From contig NZ_CP030118.1 of NCBI RefSeq assembly GCF_006968745.1, positions 3,050,654 to 3,114,653 on the forward strand: a stretch of DNA of 64,000 nt. Direction: 5' to 3'. The notes beneath the pieces are model-generated. The model saw nothing but the letters and a program-made list of their open reading frames with translations. It made no database searches and was not told the DNA's origin. Origin of the DNA: Brasilonema sennae CENA114. GTDB taxonomy: Bacteria > Cyanobacteriota > Cyanobacteriia > Cyanobacteriales > Nostocaceae. Below, piece after piece: positions 1 to 8,548 of the stretch (positions within the stretch are counted from its first letter, which is position 1; each line of letters opens with the position of its first letter). Position numbers and translations under genes: made by a program.

Positions 1-789
1 ACAATTTTTTTCTTGGAATAGAAACCCTAGCTGGGAGATAGCATTAGTGACTGCTGCAATTTTCTTAGGTTCAGTTTCAAAATCAAAGCAAATGTAAAAG
101 ATACGCCCAGTCTTCGCAAACGCTGCTAAATCTGGGATAAGCTGGCGACTGATAACTTTGCCAAAGCCATCCTTGATCACGCGGTAACCACTGGTAATTC
201 CAGGGATAGCAATAGCTGCATATCCTTGTGTCAACAGTGCTGCAGCTTTCTTAACACCCTCACAAATAATAATGGGGATGTTCCGTTCCATCACCCATTG
301 CCAAAAGCTTTCAGCTTCACCATTGCCAGCAATGTTGATACTGTTGGGCATGGGTACATTGTAACGTTGAGCCACTTGCTGCCAGATATCTAGTGATACT
401 CGCAGACAAAATACTCGCGTTGGTGTAGTAGGGGGATGTTCGTACTTTATCAACTTGCCATTTTCATTTAATCGAGGTTGGTTGGGCTTAAAACACCCCC
501 ACTCCATCGCTTGCCAATGATTTAGGGAGTCAAGTCCAGAACACCACCAACCACCTTCAGTGATGTGGGCATAACGCTGTAACCACCCATTTTTGACCAT
601 CCCAGTATTTGTGCGGGGAAGATGTTCAGAAATTAGCAGGTAATCATAAGTGTTTCTGCCTTTCAAAGACAGAAAATTGAGTTTTGCAAGGTTTAAATCT
701 ATACCGCTACCTTGGACTAATTCCTCAAGGTGTTGGGACTCTAGATAGTACAAATGCATTAGGTACGGCGTTAGGAAAAAACAGTGCAT
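1..789 (-). CDS. CyRepA1/DUF3854-like protein, partial
   Basis: An open reading frame runs leftwards without a stop and leaves the window at base 1, so only the first 263 codons are present. The N-terminus (LESQHLEELVQGSGI) and the later segment IIICEGVKKAAAL followed by IAIPGITSGYR fit cyanobacterial CyRepA1 proteins, which are annotated as plasmid replication proteins and carry a toprim/DUF3854-type region. This class is also common on chromosomes, so it does not prove a plasmid. The first ATG (789) has an AAGGTG-like site just upstream; an in-frame ATG at 759 better matches the usual family N-terminus and may be the real start. The C-terminal helicase part expected in the family lies outside the window. 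Confidence 0.75.
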   Translation of the reverse strand, partial: MHCFFLTPYLMHLYYLESQHLEELVQGSGIDLNLAKLNFLSLKGRNTYDYLLISEHLPRTNTGMVKNGWLQRYAHITEGGWWCSGLDSLNHWQAMEWGCFKPNQPRLNENGKLIKYEHPPTTPTRVFCLRVSLDIWQQVAQRYNVPMPNSINIAGNGEAESFWQWVMERNIPIIICEGVKKAAALLTQGYAAIAIPGITSGYRVIKDGFGKVISRQLIPDLAAFAKTGRIFYICFDFETEPKKIAAVTNAISQLGFLFQEKNC

Positions 790-906
790 AACACCTTATC
801 ATGCATATGCAATTTTGAGATGAGGGAGTATGAAAGTACTGTGAGGCTTATTACACTATTCCAAACAATACACTGAAAATGATGGTTTAATCTAAATTGA
901 TCACTG

Positions 907-2202
907 CTATCTTGAACTGCCAGAAGTCATACGTTTATAGACAAGAGCAGACATCTTGGGGAAAATCTGTCCATCATCAGCGTATGCCGAATCTGGAGCA
1001 AAAACTGCCAAAATATAAGCAGTTTTGTTATCTTCTGTAACAACCATTGCGGCTTCTGATCGAGAAGCAGAAGTCGCCCCTGCTTTAGAATAGAATCGAA
1101 CACGAGTGTCGGGTAAAGATTCACCAAAAAAACTGCGTACCGGGTTGAAATCATAAGAATCTGGTGGTTGCCAAATTTTAGGATTTAAATCTCTTTTGAG
1201 CCATCCACACATTTTTCTGCTGGCTTGCAAAGAGACAGCGTGTTCAGCGTAACACATTTCATACAATAGTCTGGCTGCGTGTTTTGTCGTTATCTTATTC
1301 CAATTTCCAACTGGGTTATTAAGTAGCTGCGATTCACTTCCCTCAGGCTCTTGAAGATTAAGATAGTCAACGGGAAATGTTTTTTGAATAATATTAAGAT
1401 TTTTGTAACCTGCTTCTTGAAAAAATCGATTAAGTTGTTGGCGTTTGTTTTTCCAAAGTTGAAATTTTTCGCTCTTTAGTTCTGATTCCGAACGTGTTCC
1501 TGTGACTTGATCTATAATAAAGCTAGCAGCCTCATTATCAGACTCCTGAATCATTTTAGCCAAATAAGGAGCAAAATCTCTTTCATTTTGCCAAATACCG
1601 CTATCTATTTGGGCATATAAAACCACCATCCAAAACATCTTAACTACGCTCGCAGGATATCTTGGTATATCTTGTTGGTATCCGGCTGTTTCACCAGTTT
1701 TTGCATTTATTAAGGTAACAGATAAAGCCTCTTTAGGCAGATTTTCGTCAGCAGCAAGCTCCACAAGATTGTTAACAATCCCTTGCAACTCTTGAGAGTC
1801 TTTAAAATTTGGAGGTTTTTTGAGGTTGTAGACGACTTGTGAATTTTGTTTCCCAGCTTGACGAGAGGGAATAGACAGTGATTTGGCGATCGGCGTAGCG
1901 TCAAGCCTCCGGCTTATCGCCCAATCAGGAACTGGCACAGCTGGAGTTACTGATTTCGAATTTTGTTTGCTGGATGATTTGACAGCAACTTGGATAACAG
2001 GAATTGGCGAAGTGGCTGTTGGTGCATGTAACGATTGTTGGGTAGATGGTTTGATAGATTGTTTTGATCCATATCTAGTTATCAAAACAGCTAGTAATAC
2101 ACCTAAAGTTATCACTCTTACTGTCACATGGTTTAGTTTGACAGCAAAGTTCTGCTTGGGAGATCTATTCCGGAATTTTTGAGATCGACGCCTTTTCGGC
2201 AT
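907..2202 (-). CDS. Membrane-anchored beta-lactamase-fold serine hydrolase
   Basis: The protein (431 aa) has a basic N-terminus, one membrane segment at about residues 27-43, a low-complexity linker, then a class A beta-lactamase-type domain. Visible motifs are SxxK (S185-V-V-K188), SDN (S221-D-N) and a KAG box in SKAGATSAS near the C-terminus. Such cyanobacterial proteins are probably periplasmic serine hydrolases acting on cell-wall peptides or beta-lactams; the substrate is unknown. Residues around 95-106 (AISRRLDATPIA) in the linker are encoded by an inserted palindromic repeat. It is divergent from the polysaccharide deacetylase gene, which also fits a cell-envelope role. Confidence 0.8.
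   Translation of the reverse strand: MPKRRRSQKFRNRSPKQNFAVKLNHVTVRVITLGVLLAVLITRYGSKQSIKPSTQQSLHAPTATSPIPVIQVAVKSSSKQNSKSVTPAVPVPDWAISRRLDATPIAKSLSIPSRQAGKQNSQVVYNLKKPPNFKDSQELQGIVNNLVELAADENLPKEALSVTLINAKTGETAGYQQDIPRYPASVVKMFWMVVLYAQIDSGIWQNERDFAPYLAKMIQESDNEAASFIIDQVTGTRSESELKSEKFQLWKNKRQQLNRFFQEAGYKNLNIIQKTFPVDYLNLQEPEGSESQLLNNPVGNWNKITTKHAARLLYEMCYAEHAVSLQASRKMCGWLKRDLNPKIWQPPDSYDFNPVRSFFGESLPDTRVRFYSKAGATSASRSEAAMVVTEDNKTAYILAVFAPDSAYADDGQIFPKMSALVYKRMTSGSSR
1886..1920. repeat. Short palindromic repeat, family A, inside a coding region
   Basis: About 35 bp of the form GCGATcGGCGtAGCGTCAAG-CCTCCGGCTTATCGC. Related copies occur at 7737, 10547, 25417 and 51058. This copy is read in frame as part of the serine hydrolase linker without breaking it. 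Confidence 0.75.
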
Positions 2203-2445
2203 TATGTCTGAGTTATATTTTGTTTTTAGAAGGAAAAAATCGTTAATCTGCTAAATTTTAGCAGAAGGATCTTATTTCTCACAAACATTAAAATAAATTG
2301 ACAATCCACTCTTGCGACAACCAGCGTGCTCTTCTGGACATACAGCAAAAGAAGATCTGATAAAAAAGTTGGAAAAGTCCGGAACAGATGACTAAGCTTT
2401 CGTTATATTACAGTACATAAAACCAAAAGCTGCAGGTAGGTCGAG

Positions 2446-3162
2446 ATGCAACTGGCTCCCTTTTTTCCGATTTTCTATCGCATCCTCAAACCAACGTTTC
2501 CTAACTGTCTTTGGTGTGGTGATCCAAGTTCCAAAATGATCGCACTGACATTTGATGATGGTCCACATCCTCAATACACGCCACAACTGCTGAAAGTTTT
2601 AGAGCGTTACAGTGTTAGGGCAAGTTTCTTCTGGCTAGGTGCTTGTGTTAACCGATCGCCAGGTATAGCCAAACAGGTGTGCGATCGCGGACATTGGATC
2701 GGATTGCATGGCTATGATCATCAAAATTTTCCCATGCTGTCCCCAACAGAACTTCAACAGAGCTTAGAAAAAACCCAAGCTGCTATTTACAATGCTTGTG
2801 CTCTGACACCCGATAAAGTGCGCGATGTCCGTCCACCCAATGGCTTGTTTACACCTACAACATTAAAATTACTAAATCAATGGAACTATCGACCTGTTAT
2901 GTGGAGCGTTGTACCGGAGGACTGGGTAAGACCAGGAATCCCCACAGTAGTGCAGCGAATTCTCCAGCAGGTGTGTAATGGTTCACTAATTGTTTTGCAT
3001 GACGGTATGTGCGGCGGACAAGATGTCACCGCAACGACAGAAATCCTCATTCCTCAACTTATGGAACAAGGCTATCAATTTGTAACGGTAGACACTCTCT
3101 GGCAGGAACTGAGGGGGATGGGGGCAATGGAGGTCTTCTTTGGGGATGGGTTACAGAAATAA
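2446..3162 (+). CDS. Polysaccharide deacetylase (NodB family)
   Basis: The 238-aa protein carries the NodB homology domain: motif 1 TFDDGPHP (metal-binding D38), motif 2 HGYDH (H88, H92), a motif 3 variant RPPNGLF, and the closing LIVLHDG. The family removes N- or O-acetyl groups from chitin-like polymers or peptidoglycan using a divalent metal. There is no clear signal peptide, although the N-terminus is hydrophobic. Motif 3 has Asn where Tyr is usual (RPPYG). The ATG follows a GGTCGAG stretch that can serve as a weak ribosome-binding site. The gene is divergent from the serine hydrolase, with about 240 bp between them. Confidence 0.85.
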   Translation: MQLAPFFPIFYRILKPTFPNCLWCGDPSSKMIALTFDDGPHPQYTPQLLKVLERYSVRASFFWLGACVNRSPGIAKQVCDRGHWIGLHGYDHQNFPMLSPTELQQSLEKTQAAIYNACALTPDKVRDVRPPNGLFTPTTLKLLNQWNYRPVMWSVVPEDWVRPGIPTVVQRILQQVCNGSLIVLHDGMCGGQDVTATTEILIPQLMEQGYQFVTVDTLWQELRGMGAMEVFFGDGLQK

Positions 3163-3205
3163 TAACTGATCACCCTTGAGCTTGATTTTTGTACTAATGA
3201 CTAAC

Positions 3206-3532
3206 TTAGCGTTTTGGAACAGCTTCAGATTCAAAGCTGGGAGTGAGGGAAACCTCCTCTGTCCCTAATAAATGATGTATCTCGCTTAATGAACTAGGTT
3301 TTGCAGCAGGCTCCTCTAGTGAATCGCTTATATATTGAACTAAATCTTCCACTTGGCAATTCAGAGCTTTGCAAAATCTAATAATTCTCTCAATATGTTC
3401 TGTCCCCGTCCTTCCGCTTTCCCAGTTCTGAATAGTACTTTCAGTCACGCCCACGAGGCGTGAAAGCTCAAGTTGGGTCAGTCCTGCCTTTTCACGTAGA
3501 AAAGCTATCCGTGGTTTTGCCTTTTGTTTCAC
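3206..3532 (-). CDS. XRE-family helix-turn-helix regulator
   Basis: A 108-aa protein whose first 65 residues are a Cro/CI-type helix-turn-helix: RIAFLREKAGLTQLELSRLVGVTESTIQNWESG, followed by a cyanobacterial-style KALNCQVEDLV. The tail is acidic and probably flexible. The start codon is GTG, without a strong ribosome-binding site. It is transcribed away from the array of small exported proteins and shares a 415-bp intergenic region with the first of them, so regulation of that array is possible but unproven. Confidence 0.85.
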   Translation of the reverse strand: MKQKAKPRIAFLREKAGLTQLELSRLVGVTESTIQNWESGRTGTEHIERIIRFCKALNCQVEDLVQYISDSLEEPAAKPSSLSEIHHLLGTEEVSLTPSFESEAVPKR

Positions 3533-3947
3533 AGCTAAGCGCGTATATATAACCTTTAGCCGTAGATCCTAGCACCAAAAAAAACTTGTGCCCAAAAAAT
3601 TTTGTCCAAAAACTTTTGTCCAGATCTTGACGCACTAAAAATCTTTGGTTAAAACATTAAGGTATAGGATTCACTTCTATCTCTAGTCATCTGTAGGGGG
3701 GAAGGGTCAACAGAGGGCAAATAAACGGCTTCAAATATTTTTCAAAAATCTTTTGGATAATTGCGGAATGATGTAACTCGACAATGTAGCTCTCAATAGC
3801 AAAACAAACAGAGAAACAAACACCACAAGGAACTCCTTAAGGTAGAAATACATCTAAATACCTACGTATAGTGACAACGGTGTTCACTCTCACAAAAAAG
3901 AACAACACACAAAAACAACACACACAACTAACAAGGTTAAAAAAATT
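3533..3947. other. Divergent intergenic region
   Basis: About 415 bp between the XRE regulator and the first exported-protein gene. It contains repeated AAAACTTGTGCCC/AAAATTTTGTCC/AAAACTTTTGTCC blocks near 3579-3623 and an A/C-rich leader (ACAACACACAAAAACAACACACA) before the ATG. No gene is seen. It presumably carries both promoters. Confidence 0.4.
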
Positions 3948-4313
3948 ATGTTGAACAAATCTATTGCTTTCGGTTTACTGGCTGCTGGTTTGATGATCGC
4001 TCCCACCGCCGCATTCGCCGGTCAACAATCACAGAACGTTGACCAGTACACAGAGCAAAACGGTGCTGCTACCAACGGTAGTCGTACAGAGCAAACCTCC
4101 ACAACCAACAGCACCCAAGTCCAAAATTCAAGAACCAATCGCCCTGTCAAGCACTACGGTAATCGTTACGGTAACACTTACGGTCGCTCTGGTAAAGTTA
4201 ACCAAGACCAAGGTGCCAAGCAAACCACCGTTCAAAATGGTGCAGCAGTTGATGGTTCTGACACCTACCAAGACAGCCGCACCCGCAACAACCAGCGTCA
4301 AAATGCTCGTTAG
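3948..4313 (+). CDS. Small secreted Q/N-rich repeat protein, copy 1
   Basis: A 121-aa protein with a clear Sec signal peptide (MLNKSIAFGLLAAGLMIAPTAAFA, cut after AFA). The mature chain is rich in Gln, Asn, Thr and Ser, with the unit Q-N-G-A-A-x-x-G-S-x(3)-Q seen twice (EQNGAATNGSRTEQ and VQNGAAVDGSDTYQ). The spacing recalls curlin-type amyloid repeats but is not identical, so this is only a structural suggestion. No enzyme motif is present. It is the first of four tandem paralogues and is almost identical to copy 2. Confidence 0.75.
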   Translation: MLNKSIAFGLLAAGLMIAPTAAFAGQQSQNVDQYTEQNGAATNGSRTEQTSTTNSTQVQNSRTNRPVKHYGNRYGNTYGRSGKVNQDQGAKQTTVQNGAAVDGSDTYQDSRTRNNQRQNAR

Positions 4314-4337
4314 TCGCTAATCATTGATTTGCTGCTT

Positions 4338-4373
4338 TGGCGTTGCTAAATATCTGCTCAAAGTGCAACGCCA
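4338..4373 (+). terminator. Hairpin after secreted protein copy 1
   Basis: Inverted repeat TGGCGTTGC ... GCAACGCCA with an 18-nt loop, just after the stop codon. No strong T-tract follows. The same hairpin recurs 492 bp later (4830-4865), and a diverged version (GGCGTTGC/GCAACGCC) lies at 5314-5366. Confidence 0.45.
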
Positions 4374-4439
4374 TACTCTTCCAAAACAGATAAGTTTTCA
4401 CTTTCACAACACACACACAACTGACAAGGTCAAAAAATT

Positions 4440-4805
4440 ATGTTGAACAAATCTATTGCTTTTGGTTTACTGGCTGCTGGTTTGATGATCGCTCCCACCG
4501 CCGCATTCGCCGGTCAACAATCACAGAACGTTGACCAGTATACAGAGCAAAACGGTGCTGCTACCAACGGTAGTCGTACAGAGCAAACCTCCACAACCAA
4601 CAGCACCCAAGTCCAAAATTCAAGAACCAATCGCCCTGTCAAGCACTACGGTAATCGTTACGGTAACACTTACGGTCGCTCTGGTAAAGTTAACCAAGAC
4701 CAAGGTGCCAAGCAAACCACCGTTCAAAATGGTGCAGCAGTTGATGGTTCTGACACCTACCAAGACGGCCGCACCCGCAACAACCAGCGTCAAAATGCTC
4801 GTTAG
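4440..4805 (+). CDS. Small secreted Q/N-rich repeat protein, copy 2
   Basis: A 121-aa paralogue with the same signal peptide and the same two Q-N-G-A-A units as copy 1; the only protein difference seen is Ser to Gly near the C-terminus (YQDGRTR against YQDSRTR). Its near identity to copy 1 at DNA level, including silent positions, indicates a very recent duplication or ongoing gene conversion. The function is not recognised; an extracellular matrix or fibre role is inferred only from composition. Confidence 0.75.
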   Translation: MLNKSIAFGLLAAGLMIAPTAAFAGQQSQNVDQYTEQNGAATNGSRTEQTSTTNSTQVQNSRTNRPVKHYGNRYGNTYGRSGKVNQDQGAKQTTVQNGAAVDGSDTYQDGRTRNNQRQNAR

Positions 4806-4931
4806 TCGCTAATCATTGATTTGCTGCTTTGGCGTTGCTAAATATCTGCTCAAAGTGCAACGCCATACTCTTCCAAAACAGATAAGTTTTCACTTTCACA
4901 ACACACACACAACTGACAAGGTCAAAAAATT

Positions 4932-5294
4932 ATGTTGAACAAATCTATTGCTTTTGGTTTACTGGCTGCTGGTTTGATGATCGCTCCCACCGCCGCATTC
5001 GCTGACCAATCACAGAACGTTGACCAGTACACAGAGCAAAACGCTGCTGCTACCAACGGTAGTACTGCAGTTCAAACTTCCATCACCAATAGCAGTCAAG
5101 TCCAAAATCGTACACACTCCCGTCCTGGTAACTACTACGGTGGTTCCCGCAGAACTCCTCAAGACCAAGGTGCTCGTCAAACCACCATTCAAAATGGTGC
5201 AGCACTTGATGGTTCTTACACTAACCAATACAGCGAGACCAACAACAACCAGCGTCAAAATGCTACCAATCGTGGTAGATCCTACCATCGCTAA
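4932..5294 (+). CDS. Small secreted Q/N-rich repeat protein, copy 3
   Basis: A 120-aa paralogue with an identical signal peptide. The mature part is diverged: it keeps VDQYTEQNAAATNGS and IQNGAALDGSYTNQ but has a different centre (HSRPGNYYGGSRRTPQ) and a C-terminus ending RGRSYHR. The upstream 100 bp equals that of copy 2, so expression is probably shared. The function is unknown. Confidence 0.75.
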   Translation: MLNKSIAFGLLAAGLMIAPTAAFADQSQNVDQYTEQNAAATNGSTAVQTSITNSSQVQNRTHSRPGNYYGGSRRTPQDQGARQTTIQNGAALDGSYTNQYSETNNNQRQNATNRGRSYHR

Positions 5295-5402
5295 TCATTG
5301 ATGTCATCAAAAGGCGTTGCCGAGTGTTTGGTATCAGTTAATTCTTTTACTATTCAAGCAACGCCACTGTTTCACAATTCATTCATAATTTAGGACATAG
5401 TT

Positions 5403-5738
5403 ATGGTAAAGAAAACGTTGACTCTGGGTCTTTTGGTCGCTGCTGTGATGGTAATACCAACTGTAGCTTTCGCAGGCGAAGCCGTGACCAGGCAGGAGAT
5501 TAATCAAAACTCTACAGTTGGTGGTGAAAATAGCCGAGTGAATCAGGCAGCGGACCAATACAGCATTCAGCAAAAAACTGGTCACCCCCGTTCTGGAAGA
5601 CAAAATGCTAACCAGCGCATCGACCAAAATGGTGCCGCGCGTGATAACAGTAATGTTGACCAGTATGCTTCTCAAAAAAGCGAGCAACTGCAACGAAATA
5701 GACAAAACAGAGGATCTTCTATTCCTTACCGCCATTAA
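5403..5738 (+). CDS. Small secreted Q/N-rich repeat protein, copy 4 (diverged)
   Basis: A 111-aa protein with its own signal peptide (MVKKTLTLGLLVAAVMVIPT, AFA cleavage site). The mature chain has the same composition, with NQNSTVGGENSRVNQAADQY and the unit DQNGAARDNSNVDQ. It is clearly the same family as the three upstream copies but separated earlier. The function is unknown. Confidence 0.7.
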   Translation: MVKKTLTLGLLVAAVMVIPTVAFAGEAVTRQEINQNSTVGGENSRVNQAADQYSIQQKTGHPRSGRQNANQRIDQNGAARDNSNVDQYASQKSEQLQRNRQNRGSSIPYRH

Positions 5739-6046
5739 GCCGTGCTGTACTAGTCTGTATTTAGTTTGCTGTCTCAAGCTGCTGTTGGTATTGGGTTACG
5801 CATCTGCCAAAATCCTGATGAGTTCAACTCCGGAAATATATAGCGGTTCCGGCTAATTAGCGATTGGGTGTTGCTGGATCTATGTGACAAAGCAACCCCA
5901 AATAACTCACCAGTTTACAGAAAATTGCGAGTGTCTGTTGACAGTGCGGTGGTGTGTTATAGGTGAGGAGTTGATACATATTTTACCGATTTCCTAGTTT
6001 TACTATATGAAAGTCGGTTGTATTTTAGGAACAGAGGAATTAAGCC
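5739..6046. other. Intergenic region, nothing recognised
   Basis: About 308 bp between two exported-protein genes. The last 100 bp presumably hold the promoter of the next gene. An AGGAACAGAGGAA stretch at 6027-6039 is the likely ribosome-binding region for the ATG at 6047. Confidence 0.3.
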
Positions 6047-6421
6047 ATGCCTGTCAGACAAACTATTTCATTACTAGTGGTACTCTCAGCGCTGATTGCA
6101 CTACCTGCGAAAATTGCGAGCGCAGATGACATTGATGTCGAAGGTAGTACTAGTAGGGTAACAATCGATGAAGAAGGTGGTATCACAATTAGAGACAGAA
6201 GACCTACTAACAGAACCACTTATCCTTACAGTCGGATACCAAGTTCTAGAAGAAACATTCGACAATACAGTCTTGATCAGCGTCTGCGGAGTTTGAGATA
6301 TCCTCGCACAACACAAAGCTACTGTAACGGCAGACGAGTAGTCCGAACAAATACTGTACGCAGTGGCTCTAACAGCGCAAATAGTACTTACAGTTCTACA
6401 ACCACATCCACTTGTCAATAA
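6047..6421 (+). CDS. Small secreted protein, unknown
   Basis: A 124-aa protein with a signal peptide ending near KIASA. The mature part is Arg/Ser/Thr-rich, with IDEEGGITIRDRR, basic tyrosine-rich segments and a Ser/Thr-rich end (NSTYSSTTTSTCQ). Two cysteines are seen near the C-terminus. It lies 16 bp before the next exported-protein gene, so the two are probably cotranscribed. No family is recognised. Confidence 0.6.
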   Translation: MPVRQTISLLVVLSALIALPAKIASADDIDVEGSTSRVTIDEEGGITIRDRRPTNRTTYPYSRIPSSRRNIRQYSLDQRLRSLRYPRTTQSYCNGRRVVRTNTVRSGSNSANSTYSSTTTSTCQ

Positions 6422-6437
6422 TACCAAGGGTACATAC

Positions 6438-6818
6438 ATGAAATCCAAACTACTTTCTCTGGGCTTGTTCTCTCTAACAGCTGTCTCCCCTTTCTTTATT
6501 CCTTCCTTAACCCCTTCTGCTTCAGCAGGATGTGTTGGTGTCACAGCTGGGACACAAATAGCGATTTCCAGAGAAGCAAGACAATCTACAAGAGTTAATC
6601 GTCAAAGTTCTCCAGGTTGTAGCGGTAGCACTTCTGTCAGCACAGGAAAGCAAGTTTGTATCAACAATGATGGTGCTTGCGAACAACGTCGCACTGTGAA
6701 TCAAAATTTTGAAGGTGGTAACCGCAGGGGGGGTTATGACCCTGTAAAAGACATTAATGTTGATGTCAACGTTCCTGTGCACGTAAAATCACCAAGAGCA
6801 CCTTTTTCCAACAGGTAA
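6438..6818 (+). CDS. Small secreted protein with several cysteines, unknown
   Basis: The start was placed at the ATG at 6438, giving a proper signal peptide (MKSKLLSLGLFSLTAVSPFF ... SASA) and 126 aa; the longer upstream extension overlaps the previous gene and has no such signal. The mature protein has four cysteines (SAGCVG, PGCSGS, KQVCIN, DGACEQ), which could form two disulfides in the periplasm, and ends with a Val/Asp-rich segment (INVDVNVPVHV). The function is unknown. Confidence 0.6.
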   Translation: MKSKLLSLGLFSLTAVSPFFIPSLTPSASAGCVGVTAGTQIAISREARQSTRVNRQSSPGCSGSTSVSTGKQVCINNDGACEQRRTVNQNFEGGNRRGGYDPVKDINVDVNVPVHVKSPRAPFSNR

Positions 6819-7061
6819 GATAGTCCTAACAACTCCTATCAAAACTCTCACCTTTCCGAAGTCCCTAGCAGGCGGGAACTTCGGTTTCATTGCTAGGGAT
6901 GACTTTTGTGAAGGCAAAAACTTCTGTTGAGTTTACAGTAGCGAGTGAAATTTTTCTTCCCGCCTAATCTTTTCTCCAGCTATCAGCAGGTCATGCAATT
7001 TTTCAAATAATTGAATTGGCTAATTGTGTACCTGCTGTTACTTCAATCTGGTTCTGTCATC

Positions 7062-7730
7062 ATGAGTAAATTAGTGATTCTTGCAAGCTGTCTAGTACTT
7101 CTAAGTGTTAGTACAGCTTTTGCACAAAATTTCGTCCGTAGTAGCCAGAAAACTTCTTCTGTCATTATTCAGACAGACAGCAATAGCGGACATAGCAGCC
7201 AGAGGACTTCCTCTGTTATTGTTCAGACAGACAACGATGACAAAAATTTTCACGATTCTTCCGTTATTGTTCCAACAGACAGTTATGACGATGACGACGA
7301 GGAAAGTAGCGAAGATTTTTCCGTTGTTGTTCCAACACACAGGAGTAGCGATATGAACAGATCGACGACATTCACTAGCCAGCAATCTAGCTTTGGTGAT
7401 TCCTTTGGATATCAAAAAAGCTCACTTCAGCTAAGTGCTGCGAATTTAAGTCAACCGCATATCTTGAGCATCAATACATCAAATGCTCAAATGACGGGTG
7501 AAATTACTGTAAATGGTAAAGTTGTCAAGCAAATTAACAACGATAAAAACGTTAAGCTTAATTTGTCACCTTATTTATCAGTTGGTGAACACAAGGTGGA
7601 AGTATCAGCACGATACAATCCCCCATCATCTTCTGTGAGTGTAGAACTGAGCGGTCCTGGTACTAACGTAGCCCAACAAAATAGTGGTAATGGTGCCTTA
7701 AACTACACTATGGATGTTAACGTACGCTAA
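7062..7730 (+). CDS. Secreted protein with SSVIVQTD tandem repeats
   Basis: The start at 7062 gives a good signal peptide (MSKLVILASCLVLLSVSTAF). The mature N-terminal half has four imperfect units around [SF]-[SV]-V-[IV]-[IV]-[QP]-T-[DH], separated by Ser/Asp-rich spacers and an acidic run (DDDDEESSEDF). The C-terminal half (ISINTSNAQMTGEITVNGKVVKQ ... VELSGPGTNV when read through) looks like a beta-sandwich domain. It is the last member of a run of exported small proteins. The function is unknown, perhaps surface-associated. Confidence 0.6.
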   Translation: MSKLVILASCLVLLSVSTAFAQNFVRSSQKTSSVIIQTDSNSGHSSQRTSSVIVQTDNDDKNFHDSSVIVPTDSYDDDDEESSEDFSVVVPTHRSSDMNRSTTFTSQQSSFGDSFGYQKSSLQLSAANLSQPHILSINTSNAQMTGEITVNGKVVKQINNDKNVKLNLSPYLSVGEHKVEVSARYNPPSSSVSVELSGPGTNVAQQNSGNGALNYTMDVNVR

Positions 7731-7736
7731 GCTCAT

Positions 7737-7770
7737 GCGATACGCGCAAGCTAAAGCCTCCGGCTGATCG
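7737..7770. repeat. Short palindromic repeat, family A
   Basis: GCGATACGCGCAAGCTAAAG-CCTCCGGCTGATCGTC, just downstream of the preceding stop codon. It is a diverged member of the repeat family also found at 1886, 10547, 25417 and 51058. Confidence 0.6.
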
Positions 7771-7983
7771 TCAATTGTGTAGCTAACCTTGAATTCATTC
7801 ACTGAATCTATAAACAAGCACACGAACTCGTAGTCACTTATTCGCCCCAATAGCTTAATGGCTGCCTTGTAAAGGTTCTGCTATTTATAACTATCGCTCT
7901 TTGGCTTGCGGACTAGTAGCGAGTTTTTTCGTATTTTTTGGATCTGTTGCTGGTGTACCATACGAAAGACATACCCGTATCTC

Positions 7984-8020
7984 CTCCCTTGACACGAGTC
8001 CGACAAGCGCGTCAAGGGAG
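7984..8020. terminator. Perfect 10-bp hairpin
   Basis: CTCCCTTGAC ... GTCAAGGGAG with a 17-nt loop, in the 359-bp gap between the exported-protein run and the PIN gene. There is no T-tract, so it may be a repeat element rather than a true terminator. Nothing else is recognised in the gap. Confidence 0.45.
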
Positions 8021-8089
8021 TGTACTATAGGTATAAGACTTCCCCTACACCCCGTAGTGGCTTCTTGTAGGGTAGGGTATTTTGAATTA

Positions 8090-8548
8090 CTATAATATAG
8101 ATCTAGTTGTACCTATTTGGCTTTCCAGATTTGCACGCATCCATAATTCTGCAACAGACCAAATCCAAAATTTATTTCGTACTTGGGCAAAATCATCATA
8201 GTTATGGGTAACAATTGCATCCAGTTTTTCATCCGTGGCACAAACGAGTTCTACAGCAGACTCAAAATCTTGAAGAGGTGAAAAACGTGCTTGTTGGAGA
8301 ATAGTTTGATCGATAGTACAGACTTGGATTTTGTCTTGCAGCCAATTAATCACTAGTTCAGCGATATTTGTATTTCGCAAACGACTTGCATATGTGTGAA
8401 TTTTTTGCCAACCAATATCTGTTATGTACATTTGAACCCACGGATGTACTCTATCTAATAACTCACTGACATCTCCTACAGAGTTATTACGATTCATCAA
8501 AGCCTCTAATATTAAATCAGCATCAACTAATATCCTGAACACTTTCAA
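8090..8548 (-). CDS. PIN-domain ribonuclease-like protein
   Basis: A 152-aa protein starting MKVFRILVDADLILEAL, typical of the PIN fold with an acidic catalytic residue in strand 1 (VDAD). Further acidic residues occur at SAVELVCATDEKLDAIVTHNYDDF, where PIN proteins place their metal-binding cluster. PIN proteins of this size are usually VapC-like toxins or RNases. No antitoxin gene is seen on either side, so it is either an orphan or a non-toxin nuclease. Confidence 0.7.
   Translation of the reverse strand: MKVFRILVDADLILEALMNRNNSVGDVSELLDRVHPWVQMYITDIGWQKIHTYASRLRNTNIAELVINWLQDKIQVCTIDQTILQQARFSPLQDFESAVELVCATDEKLDAIVTHNYDDFAQVRNKFWIWSVAELWMRANLESQIGTTRSIL

Larger units (their letters stand above)
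3948..5288 (+). repeat. Tandem gene duplication, 492-bp period
   Basis: The ATGs at 3948, 4440 and 4932 are exactly 492 bp apart. Copies 1 and 2 differ at only a few bases, and the intergenic stretches before copies 2 and 3 are practically identical. Copy 3 has diverged in its mature region. This points to recent unequal crossing-over. Confidence 0.9.

Noticed and set aside
1..789. Taking the CyRepA1-like gene as proof that the window is a plasmid
   Set aside because: The class is often chromosomal, and housekeeping genes such as def, aat and mltA are present.
7901..8095. A 64-codon frame before the PIN gene
   Set aside because: It runs across a hairpin repeat, has no ribosome-binding site and no recognisable domain.
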